This document shows, in pieces, positions 1 to 9,582 of a stretch of DNA of 13,924 nucleotides. This DNA comes from Rodentolepis nana. Taxonomy: Eukaryota > Platyhelminthes > Cestoda > Cyclophyllidea > Hymenolepididae. The notes beneath the pieces were generated by a model. That model was not told the origin of the DNA, ran no database searches, and saw only the letters and a list, made by a program, of their open reading frames with translations. Position numbers and translations under genes: made by a program. The stretch covers positions 1,292 through 15,215 of the forward strand of contig UZAE01014315.1 of NCBI GenBank assembly GCA_900617975.1, written 5' to 3'. Positions within the stretch are counted from its first letter, which is position 1, and every line of letters begins with the position of its first letter.

Positions 1-434
1 ATTTTTTTTGGTATAAAAATATACAATCAAGTATTAATGCTCCTATGATAAGTTAGAAAAATCCAAACAACGCATTTATCTTTTCAATGAATTAAAAATT
101 ATAAAATAAAAGCAAAATAAAATATTTTACTTAAGCATAGAGTAGCCCACTTGAAGACGTATTGAATACAATCGAACGACGATGAAGTAATGTTAAGGAG
201 TTAATGAAGATCAACTCACTCGATCCAATTTCCCCACCCCCAACCTCTATATTGATTTATTGGATAAAAACTTACGTAGATTAAAGTTTTAATGTAGGTA
301 ACATGCATCCGTTTTCAATAGTAAATTCAATACTCCCCCCCCCCCTACGTAATGAATGTGCTGATCAATCACTTAAGAAAGAAATAATGAGTCTTAGGTG
401 TCTGGGTGACAGACGATACCTCCATTACGAATGA
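1..434. other. AT-rich flank, no gene seen
   Basis: No convincing coding frame, RNA gene or full-length repeat is visible here. The stretch is AT-rich and holds one uninterrupted C11 run (335-345). The last bases run into the retrotransposon remnant, whose frame is open only after an in-frame TGA at 432-434. Confidence 0.6.
335..345. repeat. poly(C) tract, C11
   Basis: Eleven consecutive C in strongly AT-rich sequence, flanked by TACT and TACG. It is one of five runs of ten or more C/G in this window. Such runs are prone to length error in sequencing, so the exact length is uncertain. Confidence 0.9.
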
Positions 435-1122
435 ACAGCGTCCTCTGACATTTCCGTTATGGAAACTATAGTCAATGATATTTTTATATGGAACTGTGTA
501 CCTGAAATCAGGGCCAAATTCTTCAGCACTTACAAAGAGCAATCTGATCTAATGCAGAAAGCCATAGAACTGAAGAAAGCATTACAAATTGATGGCAAAC
601 CAAAAAGCCTCTCACTTCCCCAAAGCGCATTAGCAGAAACTGATGTACAATGTTGCACCCAACTGCTTGACCATTTCAGAAAAGTAAATACAGCTCCAGA
701 ACAAATGTTTTCATTGGCCTTTGAGACAATCAATGTCAACTATCCTACAGATCAATGTCTCCAAGTCTTCACTCATGGATTATACGTAGAAAACCAATCA
801 AACGCTGGTGAAGGTGTCTACTCTGAACTACTCTCTTTTTTCGCAGCAGTGGGACAAAAATAGATTCGCATCTGAAAAGGATATAGAGGTCATTAAGATA
901 GCACTAGACCGATTGTGCTGCATGGATACGAAATTCACCAAAGCAGTTATTCTTTTGGACTCACAGTCAACAATAACTTCAATTGGAAACAGAGAACCAC
1001 CCAAAACAGCCTAGAGACAAGAAAGTAAAAACCGCATCAGTTACTGAAAGAAAAAACACTGTGGCATTAAAGGCAATGAGCGGCCTGACACACTTGCTAA
1101 GAAGGGGACCACAATTTTGTAA
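435..1122 (+). pseudogene. Broken RNase H domain of a non-LTR retrotransposon
   Basis: A decayed C-terminal segment of a LINE polyprotein. The first open part (ATG at 459, stop 861-863) has a linker followed by an RNase H start, 'LQVFTHGLYVENQSNAGEGV'. The first catalytic Asp of the usual T-D-G-S motif is His here (residue 106, codon 774-776). The frame then shifts by one base at the A5 run 856-860; the other frame continues (KNRFASEKDIEVIKIAL, then TKFTKAVILLDSQSTI), keeping the DSQ aspartate but not the expected D-G-E. After a TAG at 1012-1014 and an apparent small deletion, the same frame resumes with HCGIKGNERPDTLAKKGT and stops at 1120-1122. The domain order is RNase H-like; the family assignment rests on my recognition of the LFSFYAPVG/LCC-DTKFTKAVIL style common in arthropod LINEs. 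With a frameshift, a stop and two lost catalytic residues it cannot be active. The reverse transcriptase part is not seen upstream. Confidence 0.85.
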
Positions 1123-1212
1123 AAAAATATAGATAAAACTTTTTCATAGTTCCAGCCATAGCGACATCATTGTAGATTGGTAATCTTTTTTATTTTTTTG
1201 ATTTTAGATTGC

Positions 1213-1269
1213 TTGGAGAGCCAAAATCGTGGGTATGGTCATGCACCATATTTTGGGACGCCTCTCTAA
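1213..1269. repeat. Imperfect hairpin just downstream of the RNase H remnant
   Basis: Three nested pairings are visible: TTGGAGAG (1213-1220) with CTCTCTAA (1262-1269, one G-T), CCAAAAT (1221-1227) with ATTTTGG (1250-1256, perfect), and ATGGT (1235-1239) with ACCAT (1245-1249) around a CATGC loop. GACGC (1257-1261) forms a bulge. It lies about 90 bases after the last RNase H codon, where a LINE 3' UTR would be. Whether it belongs to that element is inference. Confidence 0.6.
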
Positions 1270-1445
1270 ATCAGCTGATAAATAAAAAAATTTAACTTTT
1301 ATTATTTTTAAGTTTTTTTGTATGCTTCTAAGGTGAATAAATAATATATTAAAAAAACTGATAATAAAAATATTGCTTGCTATTTTTACGGCACTTCTAA
1401 AATGACCTAAAGTTCATGTCTCTAGACCAGAATAATACCTTAAGA

Positions 1446-1518
1446 AAGCCGAAGTGAACTAAGAGGCTAATGATAAATATTATAAAATTCTGTAATTTGT
1501 AATAATAATAATAATAAT
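1446..1518 (+). mobile_element. 5'-truncated SINE-like copy (copy E), 3' end only
   Basis: The segment beginning AGCCGAAGTGAACTAAGAGG and running through GGCTAATGATAA matches the 3' part of the full elements at 12175-12503 and 11590-11947 (AGCCCGAAGTCAACTAAAGG, then GACTAATGATAA). It ends in (AAT)6 at 1501-1518. No similarity to the 5' portion of the element is seen upstream, so the copy is 5'-truncated, as is typical of target-primed retrotransposition. It is the most diverged copy in the window. Confidence 0.7.
1501..1518. repeat. (AAT)6 microsatellite
   Basis: Six perfect AAT units. It stands where the (AAAT)n tail stands in the better preserved copies of the SINE-like element, and so is probably the retroposon tail of copy E rather than an independent microsatellite. 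Confidence 0.9.
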
Positions 1519-3380
1519 GTTCCTGAAATCTTAGTATAGTTCACAATTGGTTCGCGTTTGTCAAAAACACTATCAACTGACAAGATTTCGCACCTATGCT
1601 TCAATAAAAATCTTTTGTGAGTGCTCAACCTCGCTATTCTTCATCATTACCATCCCGGATGAATTACCAAAGTGCATTTCAATTAACCCGGCTGTTATCT
1701 ACGTATTATTTTTTCCCAAAATTTGGCGGGCTGAGCAGGAAAAGGCAGGTTTAAAGGCAATTCAAAAGACGAGAGAATTACACTATTGAAAAAGAATTTT
1801 GCTAAAAGTAAATCTCTGCCTTTTACGACTATTAACGCCTCAATCAAGCACCAGCCTTGGCCCCGCAACCTGAAGAAAGTAGTTTTTACATTTTCCTGGG
1901 AAAAGTAACAAAAAATGGTCCCATTCTACCATTAACTAGTTGATCTTTGTAGTAAAGGCACGGTGGTTATTGTCATTCTAAATATCGCCCATTAATCATA
2001 CAATATCAGGGGACTTCCCCTAAGTCGAAAGTTTCTTCACATTTGCCAGATCATTTCGAGAGCCTCTTCTCGGAGAAGTTAACCCCTTCGAAACTTTTTT
2101 TTCAATTCAGGGCAGTGAAAGTCTTTATCGAAAGCTAACTTTATGATGGAAGCTGAAGCATTCAAGTTACGTTAACGAAAAAGTCCGAATTCCAATGATA
2201 TGTGCTCCAGTTCATGACACATTGTTTTCACAGGGCGTGGGGGGGGGGGGTGGAATTCAGCAACGTGATGATCTCCTTATATTGATAGCGTCACGAATAA
2301 TCATGTAATGAGTTAATGACTTTTTTAATTAGGTTGGTGAAAGGCATTCTTTTTCATTGTCTTCACGTAGTTGAATGAAAAGGAAACAAAACTTTAAAAG
2401 GAAGTTAGTGTTCCATAAATGCATGTATATCCAGGTGCAACCTTACTCTTGGCTCTATTCCGTCGTTACCCAACTCCGACTGATCAGCTCCCCTATGTTC
2501 CATCCAAATATTATCTGCGCTGAAGTTCTTTAGAGAGAATTCTCCTGATAAGTTAGAATTTTAACTTACCAATTCGGAAGGTGAAAATTAAGGAAAAATT
2601 TATTTTAATTTTACAACCAGTATAATAGAGTTCAGAAGCTGAAAGAGACATCCTATTTAAAAGCCAACAAATTCTTAGTTCAAAAGAACGAAACTTAAGA
2701 TAGCTCACAAGTGCATCAGATTATCGAAAGCGAAAAGGAAAGGGAGGTGGTTACACATCAAAGATGGGTATGCGACAGTGGAATTGAATGGAACGGTTAA
2801 ACAAAGTATTCTCCTTTGAGGCTTTAAATGACGCGGTCATTGTTTGCTTTCGAGTGACTGACAAACAAGGCAGGAAAAAGGAGCCAATGGATGCGTAAAA
2901 ATGTAGAGAAATTAGAGATCTTTCAGACTATTCGATTTCCAAAATATTTGAAATAATTGAATATATTAGCACAAAGGGGGAATGAAAATAGGGAGAGCTT
3001 TGGGACAATTATATTTTCGAAGATTAAAGCCAGTCAAGTGATTTTTCTTCCCTAAAGTCCAGGTCCCATTTGGAAATGAAAAGCAGTGCCAAGATGTAGG
3101 TTTTATCAACATAAGATGAATTCACAGTGAATGCGTTCAGTTAATTTAACTACATTTATTCTGGAATAAAATGAGAAGAATAGAACTGGGGTGGTGAAAA
3201 ATTACATATAATGTCAAGGAATTTGAAACGGTTGACACTAAAACACCGAAATACTTTACTATTGCTTTTAAATTATTTTAAGTGAAAGGAATTCAGTCTG
3301 GTTTAGGTGAAAAGGAACATGAGTGCCTCACGACTGCTTATTCATTCAAACTTAATGCTTAAATAGTATGATTTTTTATT
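1519..3380. other. Intergenic, no gene recognised
   Basis: Only short open frames without recognisable motifs occur here, for example 1547-1789, which lacks an ATG start. There is a G12 run at 2239-2250 and a small nested inverted-repeat cluster at 2028-2097 (AAAGTTTC / GAAACTTT with an inner CTTCTC / GAGAAG). I see no RNA gene or retroposon copy. AATAAA hexamers occur but cannot be tied to a gene. Confidence 0.55.
2239..2250. repeat. poly(G) tract, G12
   Basis: Twelve consecutive G following CAGGGCGT. It is the only long homopolymer of this class in G orientation; the other four are C runs on this strand. Confidence 0.9.
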
Positions 3381-3692
3381 TTGTACTTCTATTTACCATT
3401 CTGTTTAGACCCATGTTTCCCAGACTACTGCGATTATTCACCATTTATTTCCTTAAAACTCAATCTTCTCAACTCTGAACGCCATTCCATAAAATTAAAG
3501 ATAGATAGTAGAAGGTTGAAGAAAGTAAGAGCCAAGTTTTCTAAGCTGTGGGAATATTGTGAAGACAAATATGTCGAGTTCTTAAAAGTTATGCCAAGTT
3601 TTCATAACCGACTAGTAAGAAAAAAATAAAATAAAATGAGTTCAATTTCATCTCCGAAATGAATCATTCCAGACTTCATATATGCAGAATAT

Positions 3693-3706
3693 TATATATA
3701 TATATA
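3693..3706. repeat. (TA)7 microsatellite
   Basis: Seven TA units in the very AT-rich stretch (about 3640-4000) that precedes the Rho gene. Confidence 0.85.
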
Positions 3707-3944
3707 TTGCTGATATGCAAAAATACGATGAATATTGAAAAAAATAAATAATACTAAAACTATCAAGACGTAATGATATTCATGAAAACATTTCGAAAAT
3801 ATTTATTGGAAAATTAAATACCAAAATATAATGTTATTTTCTTACGAATTTTTTTGGTAATATGAAAGCTATGTTGAATAACGAACAATGTTCGAAAGTT
3901 TTCTATTTTAACATATTTGAAGGTAATTTATAAATAAATAAACA

Positions 3945-3952
3945 TATATAAA
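3945..3952 (+). promoter_or_regulatory. Possible TATA box of the Rho gene
   Basis: TATATAAA stands 90 bases before the Rho ATG. A start site about 25-35 bases downstream would give a 5' leader of about 60-70 bases. The surrounding 400 bases are extremely AT-rich, so a chance match is quite possible. An alternative 5' signal is the AG at 4007-4008 after TATATTTCTTAACA, which could serve as a splice or trans-splice acceptor. Confidence 0.3.
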
Positions 3953-4041
3953 TTATTTTTGTTTTTGGTGTGTCAAATTAAGATTGTTCGAATATATTTC
4001 TTAACAAGCGCTGCCCGCCTTTGTTGTACTTTGTACTTTTT

Positions 4042-4661
4042 ATGGCTTCCGACGCTATTCGCAGGAAACTTGTTGTGGTTGGTGATGGTGCTTGCGGCAA
4101 AACATGCTTGTTGATTGTTTTCAGTAAATCTACATTCCCAGAAGTGTATGTTCCAACTGTGTTCGAAAACTATGTTGCTGATATTGTATATAACGATGTC
4201 AATGTGGAGCTAGCTCTATGGGATACGGCAGGCCAAGAAGACTACGACCGACTCAGACCGCTTTCTTACCCCGAAACAAGTGTTGTCTTGATGTGCTTCT
4301 CAATTGACAGCCCTGATAGCTTTGAGAATATTTCCGAAAAGTGGTTAGCTGAAGTAAAACACTTTTGCCCAAATACACCTATAATTCTTGTTGGAAATAA
4401 GATGGATTTGCGTGATGACCCAGCTACTATTAAAGAACTGGCAAAGTTCAACCAGGAACCGGTTAAAGCGCAACAGGGCATGGAGAAAGCTGACAAGATT
4501 GGAGCATTTAAATATGTTGAATGTTCAGGTATGAAATCTAAAATTGATATGATCTTTCTTTAGCAAAAACAGGTGAAAATGTCCGAAAAGTCTTCGAATT
4601 AGCCGCCGAGGCCGCTTTGTCTTCTCATAAACCTAAGAAGAGGAGGTGTAATTTGATATAG
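4042..4661 (+). CDS. Rho1: Rho-family small GTPase (RhoA/Rho1-like), two exons
   Basis: A Rho GTPase, a membrane-anchored GTP/GDP switch that controls actin and contractility through effector kinases and formins (family knowledge). The coding parts are 4042-4528 and 4564-4661, joined across a 35-base intron, giving 194 residues against 193 for human RhoA. Seen in order: P-loop GDGACGKT (14-21), switch [13 protein letters not shown] with the effector Thr at 39 and the C3-toxin target Asn at 43, DTAGQ (61-65, catalytic Gln65), [11 protein letters not shown] switch II, NKMD (119-122), a Rho insert region around [21 protein letters not shown] (160-164), a basic PKKRR stretch and the CAAX box CNLI. 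The final Ile favours geranylgeranylation. The start is the ATG at 4042; an in-frame TTG at 4021 would only add seven residues with no family counterpart. The segment after switch I (VYNDVN) and the alpha5 region differ from typical metazoan RhoA, suggesting a diverged paralogue. The symbol denotes the subfamily; strict orthology is not shown. Confidence 0.93.
4529..4563 (+). other. 35-base micro-intron in the Rho gene
   Basis: GT at 4529-4530 and AG at 4562-4563, with donor CAG|GTATGA and a pyrimidine-rich acceptor ATCTTTCTTTAG. Removing it restores the codon G|CA for Ala163 of the ECSAK motif and opens the frame to the CAAX box. Retention adds 11 residues ([11 protein letters not shown]) and meets a TAG that overlaps the acceptor AG, giving a 173-residue protein without alpha5 and the prenylation site. 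Introns this short are known in schistosomes and other flatworms. Confidence 0.9.
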
Positions 4662-6450
4662 TCCTCTCTGTATTTTCCAATAATTCTCAAACAAAAAATC
4701 ATGCAAGATAGAATAACACCCATTCGTTTTATATGCGATTGGCGCTTTTCCCCTCATCTATAATTCCTCTCTATCTCTTGTTCGCTTTGTGGTATGTACT
4801 AATTGAATCTAATTGTTTCGTGAGCAATTTGTCATTTTTCCTTGTGAAATAACGTTTTTCGAACCTCTCAATTTGATTCTACGGACAGTCAGCTTATTTT
4901 GATATGCTGATTATATTCTGGTATTTATATTTTTGTTTTAATATCTTTGTTTATTTCCTAATTTCTTACAGGTTATATTTGCTATCTGTTTGCTCGTAAC
5001 ACACGTCTATTTCGTTTTCTACTTGATTTATGTTTCGTTATTCTGTCAGGAACTAGTTTTGATTAGAATTGAAATCTTTTTAAAGATCATAGTCTATTCA
5101 TTTTCTGTGTAGCTAGTTTAAATATTCTTTACGATTTTCCGAAGCTTTCTATTTTACCATAAAGACTGGTTATTATTCTCCTATTCTCGATTTCGTGTTA
5201 TGGGAGTTGGTGTGTTCATGATTTCTGGGTGAATTTCAAGAGACAAAAAGAACCATGTTTTCATTGTTGTTTCTCCTAATTGGAATGAACTATTAAACAG
5301 AAGTGAGTTAGTTCATTTGGCCTTTTTAATTGTTCTGGCAGTTGAATACAAACTGCTCATGATTGTAACATCACCACTCACAGATCTAAGCATTCGTTAG
5401 AAGTCGTAAAAATACGTTTCGCATTGTGACGCGAGTTTTAGATAATCGCTGATTCTGTATGCACTAGCGTCTGTATAATTAGCGACGAGCTTTGTCGCTC
5501 TGGAATTAGTGCTTTATTGGCGCGTTGAAGTGTCATACTCTTCGCGTCAGTGTCTTGAGTGCGGTGGTTGATTTCTCTCGTTCAAGTGACAAATTAGACT
5601 TGTAGGTTAGCTAAAGCTCCAAGCCTATTAGCGTTTTGTTTGAAAGGTTTCGTTCTTATACACATTTAACTAAATTTTAAGGATACGCAGGTCCGTGTAG
5701 ATATTGTCCTTCTGTGCTGAGTTTGCAGAGTTCTTTAATTGCTGCTTTATCGCGGGTAAAGATATGTTTTTCGTGAGGACAAATTTAAGGACGTATTTTA
5801 CAACTACTTTGCTCGCTCTAAACTCGAGTACGTTTTATTAATCTTTGCTCTCCAGTGCAATTATTTAAGAAAATTGCGAAGTGTATTCCGGTATGGAGCC
5901 TTTGTGAGTAATGTTAAAAATAATGCGGACCTCGAAATAGCACCTTCAGATTTTTCTAGAAAAAATATATGGGAATTAGTATTTTTCGCAATTAGTTCGC
6001 GAAGCTTATGTGGGTGGAGTGATCTGTGTGTGGAAAATTGTAAATCTATCTCGATATAAATCAATTTTTTTCTCTAAAGTAGAACAAACATGTATTTCTC
6101 ATGAACTTACACGGATCGAAGTGAGGTTGCTTTTCGCGGATGTTTGTATGAATTGTTGAAGTTTTTACATTTTTTATCCTGAAATTTAGTCTCTATTTGA
6201 CCTCGTAGTTTTGTTTCTGATATTCTCATTGTGTTACTTCTATTTAAGTAGAGAAGATCGATTAGCTTTAAGTGGTTTTATTTTGTTAATCGAATGGTCG
6301 GGCAGTAATTCGTTAAGATTCTAAAGTGGACACTTGAAGCCAAGATTTCGTGAATGGGTGGGATTGACTATGGGAAAGATTCTTGAAGTGTTCATTGCTA
6401 TATGACGGGCAGAATCGTCTCATCCTCAAGTGGCCATAGTTCCGCCGTAG
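4662..6450 (+). other. T-rich, probably transcribed 3' UTR-like region
   Basis: After the Rho stop the + strand becomes markedly rich in T and poor in A for about 1.8 kb, with many TTTCGT/TTCG motifs and no coding frame of note. Such one-strand asymmetry fits a long 3' UTR of the Rho mRNA. A Pumilio-type TGTAGATA occurs at 5696-5703. No canonical AATAAA was found by eye; ATTAAA occurs at 5292-5297 and 6643-6648. The small frames on both strands at about 5861-6064 look like chance. The UTR boundary is a guess from composition. Confidence 0.4.
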
Positions 6451-8166
6451 CTCATATGAGGAGGAGTTTCAGGTCAATTCTCATTTTCCTTCCAGGAACT
6501 TAACCTACTTCACCTGGAAACTCTAAGGCCCTCTTGCAACTGGCATGGCAGTTGGTATCAACAGTGTTCAGCGAGGTGCATTCCATCGATGGCCAAAATA
6601 GGTGTTATCAGATTCATCTGACCTTGTTAAGCAGCATCATTAATTAAACTGAAAGAGTCCTCAGTTTATTGTCTTAGGTGTCTAATTTGTATTACCTTGG
6701 CAGCACTGGAACCTCGAAAACCCAAGCTTATCGTCAATATTACCTTCGGAATTTTCCAGGAATCGACATCCGCTGGTTGACAAAAACGTTTGTCAGAAGT
6801 TGTTACTATTAAATGGAACAAATCGTAGTACAGTTCATCATTTCCAAATTTACGATTGTGAGATGCTTTAATCTCGACATATCTTGGGTGGTCTCCCGTG
6901 ATGTCATGTTGCCGAGTTCTGAGCTCCGAATATTTTGAGGTTGAGACCTAAAGGAGATAAAGGTATAACTCTTCCTGCACATATTTAACCTAATTCATTT
7001 GTTTATTGATTAGCCTCTGTAAATAATAGGATTAGTCATCCATTTGAAACCCCACTATTAATGAATAGGTTTCGGCTTTACATAAATTCGGTTTAAGTAA
7101 TTGTTGAAGAACCTTACATTTGACCCAGTGGTTAATTATTAGTTCGCAAAGTAAGATACTGTAGCAAGCATGATCTAGGTCATAAATATTAAAAAAGGTG
7201 GAGCGAAAATAGTCTCTAAGTCTAAAGAATTCCCAAAAAATGAAAAAGTGATCGTTATCCCGCCTAGGTTATATCCGTTCACAGCAGTATGAGACGTCTC
7301 ACTTTCAACATTCTCACTGGTCTGCATGCCTAGCTGCCAACCTGGTCTATTTCCCATCCCTCTGTGGCAGCCCGTTTGGTGGCCTAAAAGTAGTCATTAA
7401 TGTATTTTCAGTAAATAGATTAATGATATAAGATTCCGTTAAAAGGAATTGTTAGAATGAGTGGGTGTGCTATACTTTTTCCGAAAACAACTTAATATTA
7501 CCTAGCTGCTACCCAAGAACTAATTCACCGAGACGATAAAGCGATCGCGAATAGTTTGGCTAACTGTTAATAGTCCTGCAATAACCTAGATTATAGCTAT
7601 AAGCTAAAGCTTCTTGACATCCTTTAGAAGTTTCATATTTGATAACAAGACTTTGTCACATCGATGATTGTATCCGTATACGGGCGTAATGCCATATTTC
7701 CCATGTCACCTCACTTTCAAATTAGCTCTATTAAACCCTTATGTTTATGACCCTTGGTCTATTTATCGGCTTATTGTTATGCAAGATAAAATCGATTACG
7801 ATAATTACATAAGTTAAAACTTGAGGGATTGTTCTCTAATTGTTAACCGGAAATATTCACCAGACAAGTATTAAGTTAAATCGGTTTGATCAGCCAAATG
7901 AACATTGAAAGTTCATACCAGGAATATGAGTCGTGAGGAGGGGGGGAGACGCCAATATTTCGAGCTATTGGAGAAAGTGAGGAGTGATACTTCGTGATAT
8001 GGATCATGTAGAATTTATCTCTTGGCCTCTTTTCGATAAACATCTAACAGATCGGTTCCAGTTCACTTAGTCTCCAAAAATAAGTGCATCTTTCTTAGGG
8101 TTGAGTGACGACTTAGGAGCAATACATTAATGCTAGTAGAAATAGGTCCTTACCTTGAAAGAAAGG

Positions 8167-8186
8167 ATATATATATATGTGTGTGT
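8167..8186. repeat. (AT)6(GT)4 compound microsatellite
   Basis: Six AT units pass directly into four GT units. Confidence 0.9.
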
Positions 8187-8470
8187 AAATAAGCGAGTTT
8201 CTTTATTCGCGTTACGGGTGAACTTGTTACGAAGCGTCGATTCGCTTAATCATTATAACAGCAATTAGTTTAGTAAAAAGTGTTTGAATATGAATTATTG
8301 TGAGCGTTAGAGTTCGACTCAACTATGAAAGGTACCTTATACGGGAAGTTAGTCTTCTATTAAGGTAATCATATTGATAAATATACCATTAATTGATAGA
8401 AATTGGGATTTAGAGGTTTCATGAGTACGACGACCAAGAGAAGACATCCATTTTGTCAGCCATACCGCAT

Positions 8471-8483
8471 CCCCCCCCCCCCC
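8471..8483. repeat. poly(C) tract, C13
   Basis: Thirteen consecutive C between GCAT and AAGCG, the longest homopolymer of this class in the window. Confidence 0.9.
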
Positions 8484-8908
8484 AAGCGACAGTTAGCTGA
8501 GTTTGTATAATGGTATGGTCGGTGGCTACGCCGATTTCCCTTTTTTCGGATATGCTCTTATAAGTAATCGGCAGAAGTAACTAACGAATATGAGAGTAAT
8601 CCTTATTATACCTAGGCACGTATGCAGTACATTTCAATTTGGAAATGGTTAATTATAAGGCTTACATTTATAATGAAGAATTATGCCTACTTCTAACCTG
8701 CGAAACTGAAATGAAATATGGTTTTGGCTCCTAAGAAATCCTACTTTGCATGGCTTCATTTTCTCCACATTTATTAAAACAATGCAACGACCTTCAGGAT
8801 AGGGGGTTTTTCAGTTAGAATTGTATTTCATGTTTGAATGCTTCCGCCATCCAAACTGAGTCTTACACCCTCTTTATCTTCTGCATGACTCATACTTTCT
8901 TGGTCCTC

Positions 8909-8929
8909 TTTTCGATTATAAATCGAAAA
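8909..8929. repeat. Perfect 9-base inverted repeat
   Basis: TTTTCGATT (8909-8917) and AATCGAAAA (8921-8929) flank ATA. A chance origin is plausible in AT-rich DNA. It could form a small hairpin or bind a dimeric factor, but no gene is adjacent. Confidence 0.6.
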
Positions 8930-9533
8930 CAAGTGTGTCTAGAGCATTGAAAGGAGGTATTTGTTAAGTGAAGGTTATAATTACGTCTGTGTCCTTTTAA
9001 AAGGTTTGTTTATACTGATGAGTGCCGATTATCTAATTCGGGTATGTGAATATTCTCGAGTGGGCTAGCGAATTAATAAACAAGTGATCACTGAACTGAA
9101 GGGTTCATAGATAGGGAAGAAGGAAGCATGCCTAACTACGTCCTAATTTAGTCCGATTACTCTATGTTCCCTTCCTCGAATTGCCAAAGAAATATTTAAT
9201 GGGAGTTAAGAGGATTTTTATATTTCGATCCTGAAACATGAATAATTTTATATTAATCTTGTATGATGACGATGATGATAATTATGACGTTGATCGACAA
9301 TCTCTGGTGAGGGGCTATTGAGTAGGACTGAAAATATTCCAACTCATTCTTGGAGGCGTTGGCACATGACATAACGGAGATCTTTGTTATCTGATCATGC
9401 TTTTCTTAATATTTGGGTGTTTTTAAATCTTGTATTTATCGTGGCTAACACAAATGAATATATATGTTCTTCTTCTTCTTAATAATAGCATGATTAATTA
9501 ACACACCTACCACAGTGGAGAGCAAAAGGCTGG

Positions 9534-9582
9534 CAAGTCTGAATCAAAAATCTCATGCACACTCGAACATTCTGGAAGGTGC
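9534..9582 (+). repeat. Dispersed 49-base repeat, copy 1
   Basis: Starts CAAGTCTGA and ends GAACATTCTGGAAGGTGC. It matches 10658-10705 at about 80% by eye over its length with one single-base gap, both in the same orientation. The flanks do not obviously align. The nature of the parent element is unknown. Confidence 0.55.

Larger units (their letters stand above)
6451..9533. other. Intergenic, no gene recognised
   Basis: No frame with recognisable motifs on either strand. Minor structure: a TTCCAGG/CCTGGAA inverted pair (6490-6496 and 6513-6519), palindromes TGAGACGTCTCA (7290-7301) and CCGTATACGG (7674-7683), (AT)6(GT)4 at 8167-8186, a C13 run at 8471-8483 and a 9-base inverted repeat at 8909-8929. 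A stretch with higher GC at about 6420-6620 has the look of an old repeat, but I cannot match it to anything else in the window. Confidence 0.5.

Noticed and set aside
1547..1789. 80-codon open frame
   Set aside because: Non-ATG start and no recognisable domain; length is compatible with chance.
4266..4496. Minus-strand open frame opposite the Rho gene
   Set aside because: It is a shadow of the conserved coding strand with no motif of its own.
4021..4563. Rho frame read as a 180-residue protein from a TTG start to the TAG at 4561-4563
   Set aside because: The family N-terminus fits the ATG at 4042. The C-terminal [11 protein letters not shown] is intron sequence: splicing 4529-4563 restores SAK and the CAAX box.
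4529..4563. Rho gene as a frameshifted pseudogene
   Set aside because: A clean GT-AG excision restores every conserved residue without any other defect, so a micro-intron is the simpler reading.
7290..7301. Perfect palindrome TGAGACGTCTCA
   Set aside because: A single 12-base palindrome without a neighbouring gene or second copy; chance is a sufficient explanation.
8311..8320. AGTTCGACTC, similar to a tRNA B box
   Set aside because: The surrounding bases do not form a five-pair T stem, and no anticodon or acceptor stem can be drawn upstream.
9015..9022. CTGATGAG, the start of a hammerhead ribozyme core
   Set aside because: The needed GAAA core segment and the stem III pairing do not follow at suitable spacing, and the site is not within any SINE-like copy.
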